From an uncultured Ruminococcus sp. (GTDB taxonomy: Bacteria > Bacillota > Clostridia > Lachnospirales > Lachnospiraceae): 64,000 nt of DNA. Made by a program: the position numbers and the translations under genes. The stretch spans positions 1 through 64,000 of the forward strand of contig CAJFGR010000014.1 in assembly GCA_904377845.1 (NCBI GenBank), given 5' to 3'. Within the stretch, counting starts at the first letter, position 1, and the number at the start of each line of letters is the position of its first letter. Shown here in pieces: positions 18,567 to 26,666 of the stretch. The notes under the pieces were generated by a model. That model was given only the letters and a program-made list of their open reading frames with translations, was not told where the DNA came from and did not search any database.

Positions 18567-20008
18567 AAGTTTTTCTGATCTGTTCCCATCTGCTTCATTT
18601 TCTTCATTTCTCTTGCAATCAGGCAGAACGTTACTATGAACGCAATACTGTCCGCTGCCGGTCCTGCGAAGAGGATGCCGTCAAGCCCGAAGAACAGGGG
18701 CAGGATAAGTACCAGCGGAATGAGGAAGATAACCTGCCGTGTCATGGATAGAAGAAGCCCTTTTACCGGTTTCCCGATAGCGGCGAAGAAATTGGAAGAG
18801 ATAAGCTGCACCCCGTTGAAAATAACCATAAAAAGGAAAATTCTCATAAATCTCACGGAAAATTCAAAGTATGCCGCATCGCCCGTGCCGAACAATGAGA
18901 TGATCTGATACGGGAAGAACTGGAAGAGGATAAATCCGATTGCGGAGATGCACAGATTTGCCGTAATGGCAAGTTTATAAGTTTTCCGAACTCTGTCATA
19001 TTGCCGGGCACCGTAATTGAACCCGATGATCGGCTGGGAACCCTGGGAGATTCCGATAATGACCGCCAGCAGAATGGCGTTTGTCTTCATCACGATACCA
19101 CAGGCGGCAAGAGGAATTTCTTTTCCATATGCAGACATGGCGCCGTAGTAAGTCAGTGAGTTGTTCAGTACGATCTGTACGAAAGTAATGGCAACCTGAT
19201 TCAGGCTGTTACTCATTCCCAGGGAAGCGGTCTGGATGCATTCCTTTGCCGTCAGCCCTATATCTTGTCTTTCCAGTCTTATATTCTTAAATTTTCTTAT
19301 GTACAGCAGGGCAAAAATAAAGGAAAAGAACTGACCGATAATAGTCGCCCATGCCGCTCCGGCTACGCCCAGATGAAAAATAAAAATAAATACCGGGTCA
19401 AGGATTGTGTTGATGACCGCCCCGATCAGCATACACACCATGGAGTATTTCGGGCTTCCGTCGGCCCGGGCGAGATTGCTCATACCATTGGTGACGATGA
19501 GGAAAGGCATACCCAGTGCTACGATACGTGAGTAGGTTTCCGCATAGGGCATGACGTCCGGCGTGGCGCCGAAAGCAGTCAGCAGAGGTCTCATGAAAAT
19601 CTCGACGAGCAGCGCATAGATAACGCCGAATACTACCATCATGCAAATCCCGTTTCCCACGACTCTCCGGGCAATATCCTTTTCACCTGCGCCCAGATGA
19701 AGGGAGAATCTCGAGGCGCTTCCGATCCCGATCAGGAGCGCGATGGCAAGACAGATCGTCGTCAGGGGATAGGAAACATTCGTGGCGGCGTTTCCGAGAT
19801 AGCCGACGCCCTGGCCGATAAAAATCTGGTCTACGATGTTATATAAAGAACTGACCAGCATGGCGATAATGCTGGGGATGGCAAAACTTCTCAGAAGAGA
19901 TGGAATGCTTTTGTATCCGAGCGGATTATCGTCTGTATTCTGTTTTATATCTGTATCCTGATTTTGCAGTGCATTTGGATTCTTTGGTGTCTCTGTCAAA
20001 TCGTTCAC
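18548..20008 (-). CDS. MATE-family efflux pump
   Basis: A 486-residue multidrug/toxin extrusion protein with 12 predicted membrane helices in two halves. Typical motifs: LVSSLYNIVDQIFIGQGVGYLG in helix 1-2, GIGSASRFSLHLGAGEKD, and GISQGSQPIIGFNYGA at the start of the second half. The class exports drugs by Na+ or H+ antiport. About 50 hydrophilic N-terminal residues precede helix 1. Start GTG (20008) has AGGAAAGAA upstream; a TATAAT lies on this strand at 20041-20036. Substrate unknown. Confidence 0.93.
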   Translation of the reverse strand: MNDLTETPKNPNALQNQDTDIKQNTDDNPLGYKSIPSLLRSFAIPSIIAMLVSSLYNIVDQIFIGQGVGYLGNAATNVSYPLTTICLAIALLIGIGSASRFSLHLGAGEKDIARRVVGNGICMMVVFGVIYALLVEIFMRPLLTAFGATPDVMPYAETYSRIVALGMPFLIVTNGMSNLARADGSPKYSMVCMLIGAVINTILDPVFIFIFHLGVAGAAWATIIGQFFSFIFALLYIRKFKNIRLERQDIGLTAKECIQTASLGMSNSLNQVAITFVQIVLNNSLTYYGAMSAYGKEIPLAACGIVMKTNAILLAVIIGISQGSQPIIGFNYGARQYDRVRKTYKLAITANLCISAIGFILFQFFPYQIISLFGTGDAAYFEFSVRFMRIFLFMVIFNGVQLISSNFFAAIGKPVKGLLLSMTRQVIFLIPLVLILPLFFGLDGILFAGPAADSIAFIVTFCLIAREMKKMKQMGTDQKNLKQAAV

Positions 20009-20167
20009 TTCTTTCCTATGAAATTTCGCTCATGTATTATAACGCAGATGTCAGATATGTACCAGTATTTTGCAGAGATTTTGAGTATATAGTTCTTGAG
20101 TAGTTTGGTCTTGCAGGAAAGCTGAAAAGCGGTTGTGGGTGCTTATTTTTGTGAATTAAACCTATGA

Positions 20168-20255
20168 ATATCCATATATGGATATAATTAAAAAATAATT
20201 ATATAATATGGAAAAATATTATTGTTAATATCCACAAAATATCATATAATATCCA
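20168..20255. promoter_or_regulatory. TATCCA operator cluster upstream of the XRE-Uma2 gene
   Basis: A perfect 18-bp palindrome ATATCCATATATGGATAT (20168-20185) is followed by ATATGGA (20205-20211), AATATCCA (20227-20234) and AATATCCA (20248-20255). The last two fall in the spacer and over the -10 end of the promoter at 20222-20250. This is the pattern of an autoregulated XRE-type repressor gene. Confidence 0.6.
20222..20250 (+). promoter_or_regulatory. Promoter of the XRE-Uma2 gene
   Basis: TTGTTA (20222-20227), 17-base spacer, TATAAT (20245-20250), overlapped by two TATCCA boxes. Confidence 0.55.
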
Positions 20256-20324
20256 AAAGCGACCGAGCCGGTATAGAATTGGGAAGTATGAAACTGGTAT
20301 GAGTGCAGAAAGGAGAGCGAAAAT

Positions 20325-21113
20325 ATGGATATATCTGATCTGAAAAAGCTGAAAAAAGAAGTAGGACTTACAAATGCGGAGATTGCAGAACTCTCCGGGA
20401 TTCCGGTAAGTACGGTCAATAAGATTTTCTCAGGTGCAACGAAGAATCCCCGCTATGCTACCCTGCTTGCAATTGAGCAGGTGCTCACGACAAAGGAAAA
20501 GATTCCGTTTACCTATGACAAACTGAAAGAAGAACCGACTATTGTCAGGGATGCGTCAGCGCCCTATATGTATTCTGCCCGGGAGTACGACGGAGAGGAT
20601 ATTGAAAAGCTGTCGGAATGGTCGCGGGCAGAGCTGATCAACGGAAAATTGTATATGCTTTCTGCGCCGAACAGGCTTCACCAGTATTTTGTGGCAGAGC
20701 TTCTCTTTGAAATTAAGAGCTATATCCGAGAGAAGAATGGAAAATGTGATGTCTATGCATCGCCCTTTGATGTTCGTCTCTTTGGAGATGACTCAACCAT
20801 TGTACAGCCTGACCTTCTGGTTGTATGCAATAAAGATATCCTGACGGAAAATGGGTGCTCTGGTGCCCCGGACTGGGTGATCGAGATTGTTTCAAAAAGC
20901 AATTCATCCCATGATTATGTCCGGAAACTGATGCAGTATCAGAAAGCCGGGGTGAGAGAGTACTGGATCGTAGATCCGTTTCAGGAGCTGATTTCTGTAT
21001 TCAATTTTGAAGATGCAAAGAAAAGCGGGGAGTACAGCTATGGGGAACCAGTACCATCCAGTGTACTGGAGGGGCTTGAGATCCGGTTCGGGGAGGTGGT
21101 GGAAGGATACTGA
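20325..21113 (+). CDS. Fusion of XRE-type HTH and Uma2/DUF820 restriction-endonuclease-fold domain
   Basis: A 262-residue protein. Residues 1-58 form an XRE-type helix-turn-helix (LTNAEIAELSGIPVSTVNKI, PRYATLLAIEQVL). Residues 85-255 form the Uma2 fold: RAELINGKLYMLSAPNRLHQ, a central IVQPDLLVVC with the metal-binding Asp, WVIEIVSKSN with the ExK-type pair, and GVREYWIVDP. Uma2 proteins are PD-(D/E)XK superfamily members of unknown cellular role, greatly expanded in cyanobacteria. AAAGGAG precedes ATG. Upstream TATCCA boxes suggest the HTH represses its own gene. Downstream lies a run of broken genes, including a phage-like BRO/DinD fragment, which hints at a former mobile or defence region. 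Confidence 0.88.
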   Translation: MDISDLKKLKKEVGLTNAEIAELSGIPVSTVNKIFSGATKNPRYATLLAIEQVLTTKEKIPFTYDKLKEEPTIVRDASAPYMYSAREYDGEDIEKLSEWSRAELINGKLYMLSAPNRLHQYFVAELLFEIKSYIREKNGKCDVYASPFDVRLFGDDSTIVQPDLLVVCNKDILTENGCSGAPDWVIEIVSKSNSSHDYVRKLMQYQKAGVREYWIVDPFQELISVFNFEDAKKSGEYSYGEPVPSSVLEGLEIRFGEVVEGY

Positions 21114-21127
21114 ACACAGCCGATTGA

Positions 21128-21380
21128 ATCATTATTGAGAACAAGAAGATACGTAGCGTCTGGGATGCGGAAAAAGAGGAATGGTTCTTTTCCATAGTGG
21201 ATGTAGTGGCTGTTTTGACGGACAAATTGTAACCAACTGAAATTGCGTTCGCCTAAAGATGGGAAAAAATATAAAACAGATGTTGCAGACACAGAACAGC
21301 TTCTCAGAATCATTCAGTCCATTCCTTCACCCAAAGCAGAACCTTTTAAGCTCTGGCTTGCAGAAGTAGGAAAGATAAGC
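21128..21380 (+). pseudogene. Broken BRO-N/DinD-like gene
   Basis: Two blocks of one conserved protein are recognisable. The first is ENKKIRSVWDAEKEEWFFSI continuing VDVVAVLTD (21128-21222), the start of the BRO-N domain found in phage antirepressors and DinD. The second is LKLRSPKDGKKYKTDVADTE continuing QLLRIIQSIPSPKAEP (about 21238-21370). About 20 residues normally joining them (the NPRDYW...KRE region) are deleted with a stop codon at the joint, the start codon is gone, and everything after LAEVG is missing. Confidence 0.75.
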
Positions 21381-21387
21381 ATATATT

Positions 21388-22473
21388 CATGAGAAGTTTG
21401 GAAAGATCCCGAAGATCAGAGAGTGGAACGATGCTGTCAAGAATTATTATGATGTGGTAAATGACGGCACCGGTCTAGATGATGTTACATGGAATGACCT
21501 GTCCATGAATGATGTCTTTCAGAGAGCCGCCCAGTGTGATACATCTCCGGGAGAGGAGATTCTGTACTGGCGGCTTCGACGGAACAGGATGTCGCCGGAA
21601 GAACAGCAGATTTTCGAGGAGAGAGTGCGGACATGGGCAGATAATGAAAAGGAAAGAGAGAAAATAGAAGAACTGCTCTGTGATATCGGAAAGAGCGATT
21701 CCTCATATTATCTTCCCGCGTATCTGGATGGTATAGAATCCTATATTTTTGGAAATCAGTGGGTATACCGGGTGCTCCAGATCCTGCTTGCGGCCGCGTT
21801 TATCTTTTTGCTGATCCGCCCCACTGACGGGGGAGTAATGCCTTTTGTATGTATGTGCGCTGTGAATCTCGGGATATATTTCTGGATGAATATGAAGCAT
21901 GACCTTGAGCTGTCTTTGATCGGCACGGCTGTAAGTCTTTTAGGAAATGCAAAGCAGATTGCCGTGAGAAAAGGAATTAAAGAATTATTTCCGGAGCTCC
22001 AGGATGCACTTGCCGGACTGAAAGGAGTCATACGGGGAGAGCGGATCCTGCGGATTAAGAGAGAGGGAGCCTGTACGGGAGATGCTCTTGGAACCTGTCT
22101 GGATTATTTGCTTGGAATTACCCTGATGCAGATCACCACATACAATAAAGTAATGAAGCGGCTGATGAATAATGTGGAAAACTATCTGACGGTGTACCGC
22201 TGTATCGGAGAACTTGACGCGGCGATCAGTACGGCGTCATTTCGGAAGTCTCTGCCATGGTGCTGCATTCCGGAGTATACAGACGAGAAGAAACTGGAAA
22301 TGACGGAAGTATATCATCCGCTCATCAAAGAGCCGGTGGCAAATGATTTTGCTGTCGAAAAGAGCTGCCTGATCACCGGTTCCAACGCTTCGGGTAAATC
22401 TACATTTATTAAGGCGGTTGCTGTCAATGCCGTGCTTGCGCAGGCGATGAATACGTGTGCGGCAAAGCGCTTT
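21388..22473 (+). pseudogene. MutS-like membrane ATPase truncated in its ATP-binding domain
   Basis: The frame (open from HEKFGKIPKIREWNDAV; the first in-frame start is GTG 21454) matches clostridial MutS-domain-V-related proteins. It has TWNDLSMNDVFQRAAQ near the start, two membrane helices (VLQILLAAAFIFLLI, VMPFVCMCAVNLGIYFWM) and the ATPase Walker A LITGSNASGKSTFIKAVAVN. Sequence of this family ends at MNTCAAKRF (22473), before the Walker B and signature regions. The next codons belong to an iron alcohol dehydrogenase. The N-terminus is also lost upstream of 21388. The product, if made, could not hydrolyse ATP like its family. Confidence 0.78.
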
Positions 22474-22753
22474 GTGATTGTAGGTTTTGATGCCTTATGC
22501 CACTGTATGGAAGCGTATACATCAAAGAATGCCCAGCCCTTTACGGACGCACTGTGCGAATACGCGATGCGTCTGACAGCCGAAAATCTGGTCAGGGTCT
22601 ATAAAGGTCAGGGAGATACACCGGCATGGGAAAAGCTGACGCTTGCAAGCACGATCGGAGGAATGGTGCTCAATACAGCGGGAGTTACGCTTGCCCATGG
22701 AATGGAACATCCTGCAAGCGGAGATTGCCAAGATTTATGAAAAGGCATTGTAG
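22474..22753 (+). pseudogene. Iron-containing alcohol dehydrogenase remnant fused to the MutS-like fragment
   Basis: After 22473 the frame reads GFDALCHCMEAYTSKNAQPF, TDALCEYAMRLTAENLV, STIGGMVLNTAGVTLAHGMEH: the C-terminal half of group III Fe-alcohol dehydrogenases, including metal-binding His of FDALCH and HGMEHP. The cofactor-binding N-terminal half is gone. After HPASG the frame stops at 22740, but a shifted frame carries AEIAKIYEKAL and a stop at 22753, the normal end of this family. A second internal deletion therefore removed the stretch between the metal site and the C-terminal helix. Confidence 0.78.
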
Positions 22754-22784
22754 CTGACGTTATTCTCTATTATTTTCTGTGTCC

Positions 22785-22827
22785 AATAAAAAGGGGAGAA
22801 CCATACATCATTCTGTAGGTTCTCCCC
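22785..22827 (-). terminator. Terminator of the dehydratase operon
   Basis: GGGGAGAACC (22793-22802) pairs with GGTTCTCCCC (22818-22827); on the minus strand the stem is followed by CTTTTTATT. Confidence 0.88.
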
Positions 22828-22841
22828 GCTTAGTTGGTTCG

Positions 22842-23402
22842 TTACATATCTTTCAGGATATTCCTCACAACCTGATCCTGTATCCCGTCCACTTTCTCGT
22901 TCTCCACCCGGTAATCTGCATACCGTGCGCACATATAGAGATAGTCGGACAGGCGGTTAATGTACTGAATTGCTTTGGCGTCCGCACCGTAATTCTGCTC
23001 CACCTTGCGGAAACGTCTCTCGGCGCGCCGTGTTACAGATCTCGCCACGTCAAGTCTTGCGGAAAGTTCGCATCCGCCGTACAGGACAAAGTCCTTGATA
23101 CGCGGGAATGAGTTCTCGATCCGGTCGATCTCTTCCTCCAGTGCTTTCGTCTCGTCAGCGGAGAAGCGGTAGTCCATATTTCGCGGATCAGCCACACCAG
23201 CCATGATCTGCATCAGATTTCTCTGGATGTGGGACAGGCTCTCTTTCAGGGAAGCGTCTGCAAGCACTTTTGCCAGTCCGATGAAGCTGTTCAGTTCATC
23301 AATTGTTCCCACAAGTTCAATCCGGTCGTCAGACTTTGAAACGCTGATGCCGTTCATCAGGGAAGTGGTGCCACGATCCCCGTTTCTGGTATAGATATTC
23401 AT
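22842..23402 (-). CDS. pduO: Cob(I)alamin adenosyltransferase, PduO type
   Basis: A 186-residue enzyme that moves the adenosyl group from ATP to cob(I)alamin, supplying the coenzyme B12 used by the dehydratase in the same operon. The N-terminal ATP loop is YTRNGDRGTTSLMNG; VGTIDELNSFIGLAK, YGGCELSARLDVARSVTRRAERR and YINRLSDYLYMCARY are the canonical PduO blocks, with Arg/Glu active-site residues in VTRRAERR. It is last in the operon; its ATG overlaps the stop of the reactivase small-subunit gene (ATGA). Confidence 0.95.
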   Translation of the reverse strand: MNIYTRNGDRGTTSLMNGISVSKSDDRIELVGTIDELNSFIGLAKVLADASLKESLSHIQRNLMQIMAGVADPRNMDYRFSADETKALEEEIDRIENSFPRIKDFVLYGGCELSARLDVARSVTRRAERRFRKVEQNYGADAKAIQYINRLSDYLYMCARYADYRVENEKVDGIQDQVVRNILKDM

Positions 23403-23743
23403 AACCTGTATTCCTCCTTAAACGGCAGTTTCTTGATCGCCCGCGCACTGTTTGCGCCGATATTGCGGCACTGGGCGCGGCTTGGCGTAAGATAGCTCTC
23501 AATATTGCGGCCTTTTTCCAGCCCGCGCATTTTCAGGCATACCGCAGTGCCGAAGATGCCGACTCCGGAACCGAGCATGGAATCACGCGCCGCCTTGTAT
23601 GCCAGCTTTTCCATACATTCGTCCGGCATTTCGGTGGTGTCGTAGAAGACGCCTTCTTCTTCGATCCCGGCACAGACTTCCTTTAAAACAGCGGGATCCG
23701 CCTCATGTGTGTAAATAAATATAGAAGGTCTTTTAATAATCAA
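23399..23743 (-). CDS. pduH: Diol/glycerol dehydratase reactivase, small subunit
   Basis: A 114-residue PduH/DdrB-type protein. With the large reactivase subunit it exchanges damaged cobalamin out of inactivated dehydratase. Family features: IFIYTHEADPAVLKEVCAGIEEEG at the start, AYKAARDSMLGSGVGIF, and SRAQCRNIGANSARAIKKLP at the end. Start TTG 23743 is placed by GGAGGG seven bases upstream; it lies two bases past the stop of the large-subunit gene. Symbol assigned by family and operon position. Confidence 0.9.
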   Translation of the reverse strand: MIIKRPSIFIYTHEADPAVLKEVCAGIEEEGVFYDTTEMPDECMEKLAYKAARDSMLGSGVGIFGTAVCLKMRGLEKGRNIESYLTPSRAQCRNIGANSARAIKKLPFKEEYRL

Positions 23744-23745
23744 AG

Positions 23746-25563
23746 TCAGCCCTCCATTTCTCCGATATAGGAGAGCACCAGTCCGGTGGCAACGGCGTTT
23801 CGCGGACCTTCGGTACCGCGGATATTTCCGCGCCCGCAGACGATGCGGTAATCCGTAAATGCCTCCATCAGCATCTCCGGTATCTCGAAATCCTCTGCCG
23901 ATCCTCCTACGAGGACAACAGTGGAAATGTTTCTTAAATTGTGGTCAGGGGCTACTTTCTTAAGTGCCCGGAATGCATTTGTGACGAAGACCTTGCGCTT
24001 TGCCTCGCGGCGCACCTGAACGATCTTTTCCATGGGAATTTCTTCCTCAATGCGGATGAGACCGTTCTCCGTGAGCAGGACGACACGCCCGAAGAATCTC
24101 GGATCGATGGATTCGTCCACAAAAGTCATCTGCCCGTTTTCCATGCGCATATGGAAGAGACTCTCCACCTTGGCAAGCGGATATTTCTTGATCTCCTCCG
24201 CAATATGGCGGTCGCTTAAGCCCAGCTCGGTCTGGATCAGCATGGATACCAGTTCCCCGGCTCCTGCCTGATGGGTCAGATCGACATGACCGTTCTCATG
24301 GATGATCGCTGCATCCGTAGAACCGCCGCCCATATCAAGGATAGCAAGGGGCAGTTTCGTGCCAGGTGTAGTCAGGGCTCCCAGGCTTGCCATAACAGCT
24401 TCTACCCCGGCAACCTTTACATCGGTTCCCAGTTCTGTTGTAAGACGTGCGGCGATCTCCTGCATGGGAAGTTTCTGTGTCTTGACCATAGCCGCGATGC
24501 CCACTGCTTTCTCAAGGCAGGTCTCGCCTGCAAGGGCTCCTGAAATCAGGACCGGCGCCAGTGTGTCAACGGCAAGGATATCGGTGATACGGATATCGGC
24601 TTCATCGCTTTTATCCAGTTCACTCATGCCGGTACGGATACGGGAAAGCATATTTCCTACGTTTGTGTCCGGCTGTCCGCTGATATCCCGGATGTCGCCC
24701 GCGTCTTCTGCAGCTGCCATGATCTTTTCCGCGCCTTCATCCAGGCTGATCGTAACATTTTTATCCCCGTAAAAATAGATCTCTCCTGCAGGAAGTACAT
24801 TTTCGTGGATATTTCCGCCCGGTGTCTTCAGGACAACAGCGCTGCGTTTGCCGATGAGACTTTTGGCGATCGGAGTGATCGTCCGCGTCTCTTCCGCAGT
24901 CAGCCCGAGAAGAGTAGCGATTCCGTAAGGATTCGAGAGCATACGGATGGTCTGTCCCGGAAGAGCGACCTCGATCGCAGCAGGAACACCGTCCGGAAGA
25001 CGGTCGATCCGCCGTACTTCGTCAATGATCGGGATCTCCTTATGGATACGGTTCTCCACAAGAACTGCTTCGTCCGCCTGCAGAATGATGCCGACAATGT
25101 CAACTTCATCATGCTGGTTGACAACAGCGGCAACTTCCTCGTAGCTGTGCTCTGACGATGCAGCGAGGATATATGCGGTACCCGGCACAGCGCGGGATAT
25201 ATTTTCGAGGAGAAGGATCTCGCCGACTGCCTGCCCTGCACCTGCCGGAGTGGACGGATTGTGACCGATCATGGAAGAGTCCGTGATCACAGTCTCTGTC
25301 AGTGTCTCCATGGCAGTATCGCCGATAACAGGTGCAGCCTCGTTCAGCCGTACAAGATCGATATCGGAAGTCTCGCGCCCGATGCGGCTCATAGCCAGCT
25401 TGAGCGCATTCTTTACGGAATAGACATTCTCGATGGTCCCCTTTGTGCCTGTGGTCGGACAGGAAGCACTGGTGAGAAATGTGACATTTCCTCTGTCGGT
25501 TACTTCGCCCACACAGACTTCAGTTGTGGAATTTCCTATATCAACTCCTGCGATATAACTCAA
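23746..25563 (-). CDS. pduG: Diol/glycerol dehydratase reactivase, large subunit
   Basis: A 605-residue DdrA/PduG-type ATPase of the actin/Hsp70 fold. The phosphate-binding loop YIAGVDIGNSTTEVCVGEV is at the N-terminus; LAILDMGGGSTDAAII (about residue 415) and VVLVGGSAEDFEIPEM near the end are the other ATPase motifs. It reactivates B12 dehydratase by ATP-driven cofactor release. Full length. The start is TTG (25563), overlapping the stop of the dehydratase small-subunit gene (TTGA), with AGAGG upstream. Confidence 0.95.
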   Translation of the reverse strand: MSYIAGVDIGNSTTEVCVGEVTDRGNVTFLTSASCPTTGTKGTIENVYSVKNALKLAMSRIGRETSDIDLVRLNEAAPVIGDTAMETLTETVITDSSMIGHNPSTPAGAGQAVGEILLLENISRAVPGTAYILAASSEHSYEEVAAVVNQHDEVDIVGIILQADEAVLVENRIHKEIPIIDEVRRIDRLPDGVPAAIEVALPGQTIRMLSNPYGIATLLGLTAEETRTITPIAKSLIGKRSAVVLKTPGGNIHENVLPAGEIYFYGDKNVTISLDEGAEKIMAAAEDAGDIRDISGQPDTNVGNMLSRIRTGMSELDKSDEADIRITDILAVDTLAPVLISGALAGETCLEKAVGIAAMVKTQKLPMQEIAARLTTELGTDVKVAGVEAVMASLGALTTPGTKLPLAILDMGGGSTDAAIIHENGHVDLTHQAGAGELVSMLIQTELGLSDRHIAEEIKKYPLAKVESLFHMRMENGQMTFVDESIDPRFFGRVVLLTENGLIRIEEEIPMEKIVQVRREAKRKVFVTNAFRALKKVAPDHNLRNISTVVLVGGSAEDFEIPEMLMEAFTDYRIVCGRGNIRGTEGPRNAVATGLVLSYIGEMEG

Positions 25564-25952
25564 AGTAATATTCCTCTCTTTTCATACACTTCTGCCGCTT
25601 CCATGACAAGACGCGCGCAGTTCTTTGCGTTGTATTTCTCAAGAAGTTCCTGCGCCATCATGACCAGTTCCAGCTTTGTGGAGCGGTTCGGACGCAGTTT
25701 GTCGTACATTTTCAGGATCACATCATCCGGCACATCTACCAGTTCGGCGGCACGCTCGAAGTTTTTCTCCATGGGGGCATTGTCAGCTTCCATGGCTACC
25801 TGCCCCTGAGCTTTCAGGATTTCTTTTGAAATCTTGATGTCGTCCGGTGCAACGTGATCTTTCATAACTTCATCCAGTGTGATATCAGTGAATTTTTTGC
25901 CGGTCTTGGATGTAATATTATCTTTTTCATGTTCTGCTAAAGGATATCTCAT
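25560..25952 (-). CDS. pduE: B12-dependent diol/glycerol dehydratase, small subunit
   Basis: A 130-residue gamma subunit. Recognisable blocks: YPLAEHEKDNITSKTGKKFTDITLDEV, KAQGQVAMEADNAPMEKNFERAAELVDVPDDVIL and LRPNRSTKLELVMMAQEL, all typical of PduE/DhaE. It lacks the long N-terminal extension some diol dehydratases carry for microcompartment targeting. It begins at ATG 25952 directly after the medium-subunit stop (TAAATG), with GGGAGGG upstream. Confidence 0.94.
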   Translation of the reverse strand: MRYPLAEHEKDNITSKTGKKFTDITLDEVMKDHVAPDDIKISKEILKAQGQVAMEADNAPMEKNFERAAELVDVPDDVILKMYDKLRPNRSTKLELVMMAQELLEKYNAKNCARLVMEAAEVYEKRGILL

Positions 25953-26648
25953 TTATCTGCCCTCCCATTCAACTGCGCCGACTTCCGGATCAAGCTGCTC
26001 GGTCTCTGCAATGTGCATGATCGCCGCCTTTACCTGATAGCGCGGTCTGGACATCGGATCATTTGTACAGGGGATCGGAACGACCTGCTCGCCTTTTACA
26101 TATTTCGCTGCGTTCTGACCGATCTGGCGGTATGTCTCGAGCGTCATAAGAGGCGCCTGGGGGAACAGCTCCAGATTGGAGAGCGGATAGAGGTCTTTCT
26201 GGTGAATGACCGTCGTTCCTTTGGACTGGATACCGATGCCGATTCCGGAACCGGACAGTTTCGCTGCCTCCAGCGCCATGAAACATACGTCCGATGTATC
26301 GAGGATCTTTACGACTCTCGGGATCATTCCTTCCTCCTCGATGCCTGCTTTTACATTGCGGAGCACGTCATCCAGCGGAATGCCGCAGATGGTTTTTTTG
26401 ATCTCTTTCTGGAAGGCTGCCCCTACTCCGATGACAACCTCTTTCGGGTCTGTCCCCTTCTTTGCGCGGGGATAAGAAGCGTAAGAAGTCTTTTCCTCGT
26501 TAATGCGCTCTCTTCCGGCGAGGGAAGGCATCTTCCCGGCGGAAGGAACTGCTGTATTATCTCCTTCTGAAGAGGAGACGCCGGACTGTGACATCTGGCT
26601 TAAAACTGCGTTAGTGATCTGTTTTACTAATTCTTCGCTGATCTGCAT
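25953..26648 (-). CDS. pduD: B12-dependent diol/glycerol dehydratase, medium subunit
   Basis: A 231-residue beta subunit that helps bind adenosylcobalamin. An N-terminal helix ([19 protein letters not shown]) and a Ser/Pro-rich linker of about 45 residues precede the core ([59 protein letters not shown]). In PduD such an N-terminal helix plus linker targets microcompartments, so this one may be an encapsulation peptide even though no shell genes are in the window. AGGAGGAGA precedes the start. Confidence 0.94.
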   Translation of the reverse strand: MQISEELVKQITNAVLSQMSQSGVSSSEGDNTAVPSAGKMPSLAGRERINEEKTSYASYPRAKKGTDPKEVVIGVGAAFQKEIKKTICGIPLDDVLRNVKAGIEEEGMIPRVVKILDTSDVCFMALEAAKLSGSGIGIGIQSKGTTVIHQKDLYPLSNLELFPQAPLMTLETYRQIGQNAAKYVKGEQVVPIPCTNDPMSRPRYQVKAAIMHIAETEQLDPEVGAVEWEGR

Positions 26649-26666
26649 GATTTGTCTCCTCCTTTC

